From Sulfuritalea sp. (GTDB taxonomy: Bacteria > Pseudomonadota > Gammaproteobacteria > Burkholderiales > Rhodocyclaceae): a DNA stretch of 64,000 bases. A program made the position numbers and the translations under genes. Shown here in pieces: positions 57,195-64,000 of the stretch. The DNA lies in contig JAMPYF010000014.1 in the NCBI GenBank assembly GCA_023700805.1, forward strand, positions 33,390 to 97,389, in the 5' to 3' direction. The notes under the pieces were generated by a model. It worked only from the letters and a program-made list of their open reading frames with translations, was not told the origin of the DNA and did not search any database. Position 1 is the stretch's first letter, and each line of letters begins with the position of its first letter.

Positions 57195-57935
57195 ATGCTA
57201 AGAGTTGCATTGGTTACCGGAGGAATGGGCGGCCTCGGCGAGGCGATCTGCATCAAGCTGGCGGCGCTGGGCTACAAGGTTGTGACCACCTACAGCCCCA
57301 GCAACACCAAGGCCCAGGAATGGCTGCGCACCATGAACGACATGGGCTACGGCTTCAAGGCCTATCCCTGCGACGTGGGCGATTTCGACTCCTGCAAGGC
57401 GTGTGTCGACCAGGTGACGAAGGACGTCGGTCCGGTCGAAGTGCTGGTGAACAACGCCGGCATCACGCGCGACATGACGTTCAAGCGAATGACCAAGGCC
57501 GACTGGGACGCGGTGATCCACACCAATCTCGATTCCTGCTTCAACATGACCAAGCAGGTGATGGACGGCATGACGGAGCGCGGCTGGGGTCGCGTCATCA
57601 ACATCTCGTCGGTGAACGGCCAGAAGGGCGCCTTCGGCCAGACCAACTATTCGGCGGCGAAGGCCGGCATGCACGGGTTCACCAAGGCGCTGGCGCTGGA
57701 AGTGGCGAAAAAGGGCGTCACCGTGAATACCATTTCGCCGGGCTACATCGGCACCAAGATGGTCATGGCGATCCCGCAGGAAGTGCTGGAGAGCAAGATC
57801 CTGCCGCAGATTCCGCAGTCGCGCCTGGGCAAGCCGGAAGAGGTGGCGGGCCTGGTGGCCTATCTGTCGTCCGAAGAGGCGGCATTTGTCACGGGCGCCA
57901 ATATTTCAATCAACGGCGGTCAGCACATGTACTGA
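57195..57935 (+). CDS. phaB: Acetoacetyl-CoA reductase, copy 1
   Basis: NADPH-dependent reduction of acetoacetyl-CoA to (R)-3-hydroxybutyryl-CoA. 246-residue SDR: TGGMGGLGEAIC cofactor loop, NNAGITRD, ISSVNGQKGAFGQTNYSAAKAG with catalytic Ser, Tyr and Lys. AGGA precedes the ATG. A second paralog follows after a terminator-like hairpin. Confidence 0.95.
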   Translation: MLRVALVTGGMGGLGEAICIKLAALGYKVVTTYSPSNTKAQEWLRTMNDMGYGFKAYPCDVGDFDSCKACVDQVTKDVGPVEVLVNNAGITRDMTFKRMTKADWDAVIHTNLDSCFNMTKQVMDGMTERGWGRVINISSVNGQKGAFGQTNYSAAKAGMHGFTKALALEVAKKGVTVNTISPGYIGTKMVMAIPQEVLESKILPQIPQSRLGKPEEVAGLVAYLSSEEAAFVTGANISINGGQHMY

Positions 57936-57940
57936 TCGCC

Positions 57941-57992
57941 GCGGACCGAAGGTGGCGGCTTGCAGCGCCTCTTCGGTCCGCAAGAGTTTTTT
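57941..57992 (+). terminator. Terminator-like hairpin between the two phaB genes
   Basis: GCGGACCGAAG / CTTCGGTCCGC (11 bp, 19-nt loop), then AAGAG and six T. It may act as a partial terminator that lowers expression of the second copy. Confidence 0.65.
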
Positions 57993-58014
57993 AGTCGGAT
58001 AGGAAGTTTCAAAA

Positions 58015-58755
58015 ATGGCAAAGAGAATTGCATTGGTAACGGGCGCGATGGGTGGGCTGGGCACGGCGATCTGCAAGGCGCTGGCGCAGAGCGGGTTCAC
58101 CGTGGCAGCGAACTGCCTGCCGAATTTTCCGCCCAAGGACGAATGGCTGGCGAAAATGAAGGCGGAAGGTTTCGATTTCATCGCCGCCGAGGCGGATGTG
58201 ACCGATTACGACGCCTGTGCCGCGATGGTCAGGAAGATCGAGGCGGAAGTCGGCCCGATCGATGTGCTGATCAACAACGCCGGCATCACGCGCGACTCCG
58301 TGTTCAAGAAGATGGACAAGGGCCAGTGGGATGCGGTGCTGTCCACCAACCTCGACTCCGTGTTCAACGTGACCCACCAGGTGTTGCCGGGCATGGCGGA
58401 TCGCGGCTGGGGCCGCGTCATCAACATGTCGTCGGTGAATGGCATCAAGGGCCAGTTCGGCCAGGCCAACTACTCGGCGGCCAAGGCCGGCATTCTCGGC
58501 TTCACCCGTGCGATTGCCGCCGAAGTGGCGAAGAAGGGTGTGACGGTGAATGCCATCGCCCCCGGCTATATCGGCACCGACATGGTCATGGCCATCAAGC
58601 AGGAAGTCCGCGATTCGATCGTCGCCACGATCCCGGTCGGTCGCCTCGGCAAGCCCGAAGAGATCGGCGCGCTGTGTGCCTATCTGGTGTCGGATCTCGC
58701 CGGCTACATGACGGGCGCAACCCTGAACATCAACGGGGGACTGCACTACTGCTGA
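58015..58755 (+). CDS. phaB: Acetoacetyl-CoA reductase, copy 2
   Basis: 246 residues, same SDR fold: TGAMGGLGTAIC, NNAGITRD, MSSVNGIKGQFGQANYSAAKAG. It shares length and motifs with copy 1 but has diverged in the cofactor-proximal loop (NCLPNFPPKDEW against TYSPSNTKAQEW), so it may differ in specificity. AGGAAG precedes the ATG. Confidence 0.95.
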   Translation: MAKRIALVTGAMGGLGTAICKALAQSGFTVAANCLPNFPPKDEWLAKMKAEGFDFIAAEADVTDYDACAAMVRKIEAEVGPIDVLINNAGITRDSVFKKMDKGQWDAVLSTNLDSVFNVTHQVLPGMADRGWGRVINMSSVNGIKGQFGQANYSAAKAGILGFTRAIAAEVAKKGVTVNAIAPGYIGTDMVMAIKQEVRDSIVATIPVGRLGKPEEIGALCAYLVSDLAGYMTGATLNINGGLHYC

Positions 58756-58852
58756 TCAGCACCGAGCTTGGTCGATAGAGCGCCCCGCCCCGGCGGGGTC
58801 CTCCGCAGCCGGCACCTTGGTAGTAAAATGCATTTCCATGGAGGGGAGCCCA

Positions 58853-59410
58853 ATGGCCGCACAGAGCCGACTTATCAAGAAGTATCCGAATCGCCGCTTA
58901 TACGATACGCGCACCAGCACCTACATCACGCTGGCCGACGTCAAGGAACTGGTGCTCGCCCACGAGGCGTTTCAGGTGGTGGACGCTAAGTCGGGGGACG
59001 ACCTGACGCGCGCCATCCTGTTGCAGATCATTCTCGAAGAGGAAGCCGGCGGCGCGCCGATGTTCTCTTCCGACCTGTTGTCGCAGATGATCCGCTTTTA
59101 CGGCAATGCGATGCAGGGCATGATGGGCAACTACATCGAGAACAACATCAAGTCCTTCACCGAGGTTCAGGCCAAGCTCAAGGAACAGGCCAAGATCCTG
59201 TATGGCGGCGAAACCGCCGGCGACAGCAGCCAGGATCTGTGGGCGCAGTTCCTCAAGTTCCAGGGACCGGCGATGCAGCACATGATGGGCACCTACGTCG
59301 AGCAGAGCCAGAAAATGTTCCAGCAGATGCAGGACACCATGCAGGAACAGACGCGCAAGATTTTCCCCGGCATTTACGTCAAGCCGGAAGAAAAGCCCGA
59401 GAAGAAGTAA
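58853..59410 (+). CDS. phaR: PHA synthesis repressor PhaR
   Basis: 185 residues. The N-terminal DNA/PHA-binding domain reads RLIKKYPNRRLYDTRTSTYITL; the C-terminal half is a helical granule-binding part rich in Met and Gln. PhaR binds free PHA and releases phasin and synthesis genes. I start it at 58853 (GGAGGGG upstream). The palindrome at phaC is a candidate site. Confidence 0.96.
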   Translation: MAAQSRLIKKYPNRRLYDTRTSTYITLADVKELVLAHEAFQVVDAKSGDDLTRAILLQIILEEEAGGAPMFSSDLLSQMIRFYGNAMQGMMGNYIENNIKSFTEVQAKLKEQAKILYGGETAGDSSQDLWAQFLKFQGPAMQHMMGTYVEQSQKMFQQMQDTMQEQTRKIFPGIYVKPEEKPEKK

Positions 59411-59436
59411 GCTCTTGCGACTTTGCGACACCGATA

Positions 59437-59458
59437 GGGCTCCTGCGGGAGTCCTTTT
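59437..59458 (+). terminator. Intrinsic terminator of phaR
   Basis: GGGCTCC / GGAGTCC (7 bp with one G-U pair, 4-nt loop) and four T. Confidence 0.65.
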
Positions 59459-59500
59459 CGTTGGGATGCGCGGCGAGCGTATTCGATGCGGGTATGTCAC

Positions 59501-59537
59501 TTGACGCCATAATCGTCCTATGGCATAGTTCGCCATA
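59501..59537 (+). promoter_or_regulatory. Promoter and operator of the TumE-like pair
   Basis: TTGACG (59501-59506), 17 nt, CATAGT (59524-59529). TATGGC (59519-59524) and GCCATA (59532-59537) form an inverted repeat across the -10 box, a likely autoregulatory site. The predicted start is at or next to the ATG at 59537. Confidence 0.65.
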
Positions 59538-59824
59538 TGCAGGCGACGCGAGCGTTCTACGACCGAGGCGAGTTTCCGGATGGCGCCATTGTCGAAATGA
59601 CGATCTGGAGGGTTCCCGGGCCGGTGTCGGGTAGTGCCCACGCTTTCAAATACAGCCTGTTCTACGGATTTCCCGGCAAGCGCCTCGTCGGCTATGACAA
59701 CGAGCGTGGCAAGGGCGATCATCGGCATATCAAGGATCGTGAAGAACGCTATGCCTTTTCGTCCGTGGAACAACTGGTTTCCGATTTCCTGTCCGATGTG
59801 CGGCATGTGCGAGGTGAGTCATGA
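59537..59824 (+). CDS. TumE/DUF6516-family toxin-like protein
   Basis: 95 residues. The family core is DGAIVEMTIWRVP, then a beta-rich region with LVGYDNERGKGDHRH and a helical end. TumE proteins form toxin-antitoxin pairs; the target is not established. It has no ribosome site and may be read from a leaderless mRNA. Its stop overlaps the start of the DNA-binding partner (ATGA). Confidence 0.8.
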   Translation: MQATRAFYDRGEFPDGAIVEMTIWRVPGPVSGSAHAFKYSLFYGFPGKRLVGYDNERGKGDHRHIKDREERYAFSSVEQLVSDFLSDVRHVRGES

Positions 59825-60174
59825 GCGAAACTGTCCGGCTTCATGTGGGTTCCATCGAGGAGATGGGGAAGCGCTTCGCTGGTGCGTGGCATCGGCTTGA
59901 ACGCGGCAAGGCGGTCAAGGAAACCCATCTGACTTTCTTCAGTCTCGAAGCCATGATGTCGACCCTCTCGCCCAAGCGTCTTGAACTGTTGAAGCATGTC
60001 CATCGGCATCCGGCCGGCACCGTGTCGGAATTGGCCAAGACGCTCGGGCGGGATTACAAGCGGGTGCATGACGACGTTTCGGCGCTGGCCCATGCGGGGC
60101 TGATCGTGCGCGACGAGAACGGAATCCAGGCTCCCTACGACAGCGTACAGGCCATCGTGTCGCTCGACGCCTGA
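59821..60174 (+). CDS. HTH protein, probable antitoxin partner
   Basis: 117 residues. Winged helix-turn-helix (about 52-110): [19 protein letters not shown] then [23 protein letters not shown], of the HVO_A0114/MarR-like type that regularly pairs with TumE. It probably neutralises the toxin and represses the pair. It starts 4 bp inside the toxin gene. Confidence 0.85.
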   Translation: MSETVRLHVGSIEEMGKRFAGAWHRLERGKAVKETHLTFFSLEAMMSTLSPKRLELLKHVHRHPAGTVSELAKTLGRDYKRVHDDVSALAHAGLIVRDENGIQAPYDSVQAIVSLDA

Positions 60175-60188
60175 GTTTGCTTGCAACC

Positions 60189-61532
60189 ATGAAACGGAAA
60201 AAGAAGATACCCACCGTCGGCTTCGTCTCGCTGGGCTGCCCCAAGGCGGCCTCCGATGCGGAACAGATCCTGACCCGGCTGCGCGCCGAAGGTTACGAAA
60301 TTTCCGGCAGCTATGCCGGCGCCGACCTCGTGGTGGTCAATACCTGCGGCTTCATCGATGCGGCGGTCGAGGAATCGCTCGACGCGATCGGCGAGGCGCT
60401 GGCGGAAAACGGCAAGGTCATCGTCACCGGCTGCCTCGGCGCGAAGAAAGATGCGGCGGGCAACGACGTGGTGCGCGCCGCCCACCCCAAGGTGCTGGCC
60501 GTCACCGGGCCGCACGCGATGCCCGAGGTCATGGCGGCCGTGCACCAGCACCTGCCGCCGCTGCACGATCCCTTCGTCGACCTGGTGCCGCCGCAGGGTA
60601 TACGCCTGACGCCCGATCACTACGCCTACCTGAAGATTTCCGAAGGCTGCAACCATCGCTGCAGCTTCTGCATCATTCCCTCGCTGCGCGGCGACCTGGT
60701 GTCGCGCCCGATCGGCGAGGTGCTGCACGAAGCCGAAGTGCTGCGCGACGCCGGCGTCAAGGAACTGCTGGTGATTTCGCAGGACACCAGCGCCTATGGC
60801 GTCGATGTGAAATACCGCACCGGCTTCCATGGCGGCCGGCCGGTCAAGACGCGGCTCTATGAACTGTGCAGCGAACTCGGCAAGCTCGGCCTCTGGGTGC
60901 GCCTGCACTACGTCTATCCCTATCCGAGCGTCGACGACCTGATTCCGCTGATGGCCGAAGGCAAGATACTGCCTTACCTCGATGCCCCGTTCCAGCACGC
61001 CAGTTCGCGCATTCTCAAGCTGATGAAACGGCCGGCATCGGCGGAGAAGGTGCTCGACCGCATCGCCGCCTGGCGCAAGGAAGTCCCCGAGCTGACGATA
61101 CGCAGCACCTTCATCACCGGCTTTCCCGGCGAGACCGAGGCCGAGTTCAACGAGCTGCTGGATTTCCTCGACGAGGCCCAGCTCGACCGCGTCGGCGCCT
61201 TCTCCTATTCGCCGGTGGCCGGCGCCAGCGCCAACGAACTGCCCGGTGCGCTGCCCGAGGGCCTGCGCGAAGAGCGCAAGGCGCGCCTGCTGCGCCACCA
61301 GGAAGACATCTCGACCCAGCGCCTGGAACGCAAGATCGGCCGCCGCATCAAGGTGCTGGTCGACGAGATCGACGAGGACGGCGCAATAGCCCGCTCCGAG
61401 GGCGACGCGCCGGATGTCGACGGCCTGGTCTACATCGCGGATGGCCACGAGCTGGAGATCGGCGAGTTCGCCGAGGTCAATGTCATCGACTGCGATGTGC
61501 ACGACCTCTACGCGACGCTTGCAGAGCAGTGA
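60189..61532 (+). CDS. rimO: Ribosomal protein S12 methylthiotransferase RimO
   Basis: Adds a methylthio group to Asp88 of S12. 447 residues: N-terminal UPF0004 domain with its cluster cysteines (SLGCPKA, NTCGFID, TGCLG), radical SAM motif CNHRCSFC and a C-terminal TRAM domain. ATG at 60189 preferred over a TTG four codons earlier. It starts 14 bp after the antitoxin gene. Confidence 0.97.
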   Translation: MKRKKKIPTVGFVSLGCPKAASDAEQILTRLRAEGYEISGSYAGADLVVVNTCGFIDAAVEESLDAIGEALAENGKVIVTGCLGAKKDAAGNDVVRAAHPKVLAVTGPHAMPEVMAAVHQHLPPLHDPFVDLVPPQGIRLTPDHYAYLKISEGCNHRCSFCIIPSLRGDLVSRPIGEVLHEAEVLRDAGVKELLVISQDTSAYGVDVKYRTGFHGGRPVKTRLYELCSELGKLGLWVRLHYVYPYPSVDDLIPLMAEGKILPYLDAPFQHASSRILKLMKRPASAEKVLDRIAAWRKEVPELTIRSTFITGFPGETEAEFNELLDFLDEAQLDRVGAFSYSPVAGASANELPGALPEGLREERKARLLRHQEDISTQRLERKIGRRIKVLVDEIDEDGAIARSEGDAPDVDGLVYIADGHELEIGEFAEVNVIDCDVHDLYATLAEQ

Positions 61533-61544
61533 GCCCTCGTCGCC

Positions 61545-62435
61545 ATGAAACCGAAGCTGGGACTGGTCTTAGGTAGCGGTTCCGCGCGCGGCTGGGCCCA
61601 CATCGGCGTCATCCGCGCACTGGCGGAAGCCGGCTACGTGCCGGATGTCGTCGCCGGCTGTTCGATCGGCGCCTTCATCGGCGCGGCTTATGCCGACGGC
61701 GACCTCGACCAGTTGGAAGGCTGGGTCGACGGGCTGACCTGGAAGGAAGTGCTGGGCCTGATCGACGTCAGTTTTTCCGGCGGCCTGATCAAGGGCGAGA
61801 AGCTCATCGAATTCTTTCAGCGGCATTTCGTCGACAAGGAATTCTCCCGCCTGCCGCTGCCCTTCGCCTGCGTCGCCACCGACCTCGCGACCGGGCGCGA
61901 AGTCTGGCTGCGCGAAGGTTCGGTGGCCGGCGCCGTGCGTGCCTCGATCGCCCTGCCCGGCCTGTTCACGCCGGTCCTGCACAACGATCGCCTGCTGGTC
62001 GATGGCGGCCTGGTCAATCCGGTTCCCGTCTCCTTGTGCCGCGCCATGGGGGCCGACGTGGTGATCGCCGTGGATCTGGGCTCGGACCGCATGGGCGGCG
62101 GTGCGCGCCACAAGCCGGTCGTGACCGCGCGAGCCGTCGCCGACGACCAGGAACCCGGCTGGGCGACCCGGCTGCGCAAGACCTTCAGCCGGCCGCGCCT
62201 GGCCAACGGCGACTTGCTGCCGTCGATGGCCGGCGTGCTGTCGACCAGCATCCACATCATGCAGATGCGCATCGCCAGGAGCCGCCTCGCCGGCGAACCG
62301 GCAGACGTGCTGCTGACGCCGCGCCTCGGCCACCTGGCGCTGATGGATTACCATCGCGGCTCCGAAGCCATCGAAGAGGGGCGCGCCGCCGTGATTCGCA
62401 TGCTGCCGACGCTCGAACACGCGCTTTCCGCATGA
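61545..62435 (+). CDS. Patatin-like phospholipase RssA
   Basis: 296 residues. GXSXG motif GCSIGA (about 41-46) with catalytic Ser, oxyanion loop GSGSARGWAHIG, and DGGLVNPVP with the catalytic Asp. Cytosolic patatin family related to E. coli RssA; the substrate is unknown. It lies 12 bp after rimO and overlaps the next gene by 4 bp. Confidence 0.92.
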   Translation: MKPKLGLVLGSGSARGWAHIGVIRALAEAGYVPDVVAGCSIGAFIGAAYADGDLDQLEGWVDGLTWKEVLGLIDVSFSGGLIKGEKLIEFFQRHFVDKEFSRLPLPFACVATDLATGREVWLREGSVAGAVRASIALPGLFTPVLHNDRLLVDGGLVNPVPVSLCRAMGADVVIAVDLGSDRMGGGARHKPVVTARAVADDQEPGWATRLRKTFSRPRLANGDLLPSMAGVLSTSIHIMQMRIARSRLAGEPADVLLTPRLGHLALMDYHRGSEAIEEGRAAVIRMLPTLEHALSA

Positions 62436-63826
62436 ATGCACTGATCGCCGAATTGCAGGAGATCCTGGGCGAGCGCCACGTGCTCACCGCCGCCGATGAC
62501 GTCGCGCCGTATTGCCGCGACTGGCGCGGCCGCTACACCGGCAGCGCGCTGTGCGTCGCGCTACCAGGCAGCACTGAGGAAGTCGCCGCCGTGGTGCGCG
62601 CCTGCGCCGCGGCGGGCACCGCCATCGTGCCGCAGGGCGGCAATACCGGGCTGTGCGGCGGCGCCACGCCGGTGGGCGGCGAGCTGGTGGTCTGTTTGCG
62701 GCGCCTGAACCGCATCCGCGCCGTCGATGCCGACAACAACTCGATCACCGTCGAGGCCGGCTGCACCCTGCAGGCGGTGCAGGAAGCCGCGCTCGAGGCC
62801 GATCGCCTGTTCCCGCTGTCGCTGGCGGCCGAGGGCAGCGCGACGATCGGCGGCAATTTGTCCACCAATGCCGGCGGCGTCCAGGTGCTGCGCTATGGCA
62901 ACGCGCGCGAGCTGACTCTGGGGCTCGAAGTGGTGCTGGCCGACGGCCGCATCTGGAACGGCTTGCGCGCGCTGCGCAAGGACAATACCGGTTACGACCT
63001 CAAGCATCTGTTCATCGGCGCCGAAGGCACGCTGGGCCTGATCACGGCGGCGACGCTGAAGCTGTTCCCGCGTCCGCGCACGCAGGCCACGGCCTGGGTT
63101 GCCGTGCCCGATCCGGCCGCCGCGGTGCGCCTGCTGGGGCGCCTGCGCGATGCCGCGGGCGACAACGTTACGGCCTTCGAAATCGTCGGCCGTCCCGCGC
63201 TGGACCTGGTGCTCAAACACATTCCGAATGCGCGCGACCCGCTCGCCGGCAAGCCGTGCTGGCAGGTGCTGATCGAGCTCAGCGGAGCACGCGATGACCT
63301 GTCCGCCACGCTGGAACAGGCGCTGCAGGCCGCCGCCGAAGCAGGCGTCATCGACGACGCCGTGCTGGCCGCCAGCGAAGCGCAGACCGCCGCGCTGTGG
63401 GCGCTGCGCGAGAATGTTTCGGAGGCGCAGAAGATCGAGGGCGTCTCGATCAAACACGACATCGCGGTGCCGGTGTCGCGCATCGCCGAATTCATCGCGC
63501 GCGCCGATGCCGCGTTGCAGGCGGCCTTCCCGGAGGTGCGCATCGTCTGCTTCGGCCACATCGGCGACGGCAACCTGCATTACAACCAGTCGCGGTCCGA
63601 TGCCCAGTCCAATGCCGAATTCATCGCCCAGACGGAATCCGTGAATCGCATCGTGCACGACTTGGTCCATGAACTGGGCGGCTCGATTTCAGCCGAACAC
63701 GGGCTGGGGCAGCTGAAGCGCGAGGAAGTCCTGCGCTACAAGAGCGAGACCGAGATGGACATGATGCGCGCGGTGAAACAGGCGCTGGATCCGCGCGGCC
63801 TGATGAACCCCGGCAAGCTGCTATAG
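62432..63826 (+). CDS. FAD-linked D-2-hydroxyacid dehydrogenase
   Basis: 464 residues. FAD-binding type 4 domain: PQGGNTGLCGGATPVGGE, LSTNAGGVQVLRYGNAREL and GAEGTLGLITAATLKLFP. The C-terminal domain has FGHIGDGNLHYN and AEHGLGQLK with metal-binding His. It is in the D-lactate / D-2-hydroxyglutarate dehydrogenase family; substrate unproven. Confidence 0.92.
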   Translation: MNALIAELQEILGERHVLTAADDVAPYCRDWRGRYTGSALCVALPGSTEEVAAVVRACAAAGTAIVPQGGNTGLCGGATPVGGELVVCLRRLNRIRAVDADNNSITVEAGCTLQAVQEAALEADRLFPLSLAAEGSATIGGNLSTNAGGVQVLRYGNARELTLGLEVVLADGRIWNGLRALRKDNTGYDLKHLFIGAEGTLGLITAATLKLFPRPRTQATAWVAVPDPAAAVRLLGRLRDAAGDNVTAFEIVGRPALDLVLKHIPNARDPLAGKPCWQVLIELSGARDDLSATLEQALQAAAEAGVIDDAVLAASEAQTAALWALRENVSEAQKIEGVSIKHDIAVPVSRIAEFIARADAALQAAFPEVRIVCFGHIGDGNLHYNQSRSDAQSNAEFIAQTESVNRIVHDLVHELGGSISAEHGLGQLKREEVLRYKSETEMDMMRAVKQALDPRGLMNPGKLL

Positions 63827-63842
63827 AAGATCGTTTTAGGGC

Positions 63843-63871
63843 TTTACAGGCGGCCCTCACCTCCATATAAT
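63843..63871 (+). promoter_or_regulatory. Promoter of the tRNA-Ala gene
   Basis: TTTACA (63843-63848), 17 nt, TATAAT (63866-63871); start about 15 bp before the tRNA. Confidence 0.85.
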
Positions 63872-63885
63872 GCGCGCTCTCTTGT

Positions 63886-63961
<76 letters not shown>

Positions 63962-63969
63962 AACGATAA

Positions 63970-64000
63970 GTCCCTATCGTCTAGAGGCCTAGGACAATAC
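63970..64000 (+). tRNA. tRNA-Glu, 5' part (runs off the window)
   Basis: GTCCCTATCGTCTAGAGGCC matches the 5' half of bacterial tRNA-Glu; the anticodon lies beyond the edge. It is 8 bp after tRNA-Ala and probably co-transcribed. Confidence 0.85.

Noticed and set aside
59537..60174. Genomic island carrying the toxin-antitoxin-like pair
   Set aside because: No integrase, direct repeats or tRNA junction, and base use resembles the flanks.
61223..61243. Further copy of the dispersed repeat in rimO
   Set aside because: It shares only GGCGCCAGCGCCAAC and loses the CTCTT end; could be codon bias in a GASAN segment.

Overview
The window is about 64 kb of GC-rich, gene-dense bacterial chromosome that looks like a betaproteobacterium of the order Rhodocyclales. 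The lineage call is an inference from gene content: a class I polyhydroxyalkanoate (PHA) locus, a DUF2788 protein, a CobD/CbiB-like protein, a DUF3108 gene next to purN, a PPi-dependent phosphofructokinase next to a proton-pumping pyrophosphatase, and a NapC/NirT-type cytochrome. I see no rRNA genes, no CRISPR array and no transposase. Almost everything is core metabolism or housekeeping.

Layout. 1-0.45 kb: 5' part of a membrane-anchored multiheme cytochrome. 0.9-13 kb: glyoxylate-shunt and TCA genes (aceB with a divergent LysR regulator, aceA, icd with divergent aceK), interspersed with an alpha/beta hydrolase, rraA, clpS-clpA and a cold-shock gene. 13-17 kb: a pseudouridine synthase, an Ala/Pro/Lys-rich exported peptide, a DUF192 protein, slyX, sodB and xseA. 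17-20.9 kb: exbB-exbD-lpxK-ycaR-kdsB-adk (energy transduction and lipopolysaccharide). 20.9-25.8 kb: two different 6-phosphofructokinases and the H+-pyrophosphatase, a pyrophosphate-linked energy cluster. 25.8-30.7 kb: ggt, murJ, rpsT, a small unknown gene and an orphan ParA. 30.7-35.4 kb: argD-argF-argG followed by DUF2788, ppnP and yajQ. 35.5-41 kb: amidotransferase, Nudix, CobD-like, thiolase, mutL. 41-48 kb: a compact run dedA, lipoprotein, purN, DUF3108, RNA methyltransferase, PLD nuclease, MscS-type channel, rlmB. 48-55.3 kb: a PAS-GGDEF cyclase, thioesterase, hydroxyacyl-CoA dehydrogenase, bamD/rluD, pgeF, ZIP transporter. 55.3-59.4 kb: phaC-phaB-phaB-phaR. 59.5-60.2 kb: a TumE-type toxin-antitoxin-like pair. 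60.2-64 kb: rimO, rssA, an FAD-linked dehydrogenase, tRNA-Ala and the start of tRNA-Glu.

Functional links. aceA/aceB, icd and aceK control carbon flow between respiration and the glyoxylate shunt during growth on acetate or fatty acids. The thiolase, the reductases and phaC route acetyl-CoA into PHA. Pfp and HppA link glycolysis/gluconeogenesis to pyrophosphate and the proton gradient.

The most unusual signal is a dispersed repeat of about 26 bp with core CGCCAGCGCCAACTCTT. I found ten copies of varying quality spread over the window, on both strands: two lie between genes and eight lie inside unrelated genes, mostly in weakly constrained protein segments. Other points of note are a palindrome of IscR type-1 form on the sodB promoter, a 20-bp palindrome abutting the aceA promoter, a diverged 67-bp repeat with a terminator-like hairpin ahead of argD, paired DnaA boxes between xseA and exbB, an intrinsic terminator inside the ggt signal-peptide codons, and an operator-like palindrome on the phaC promoter.
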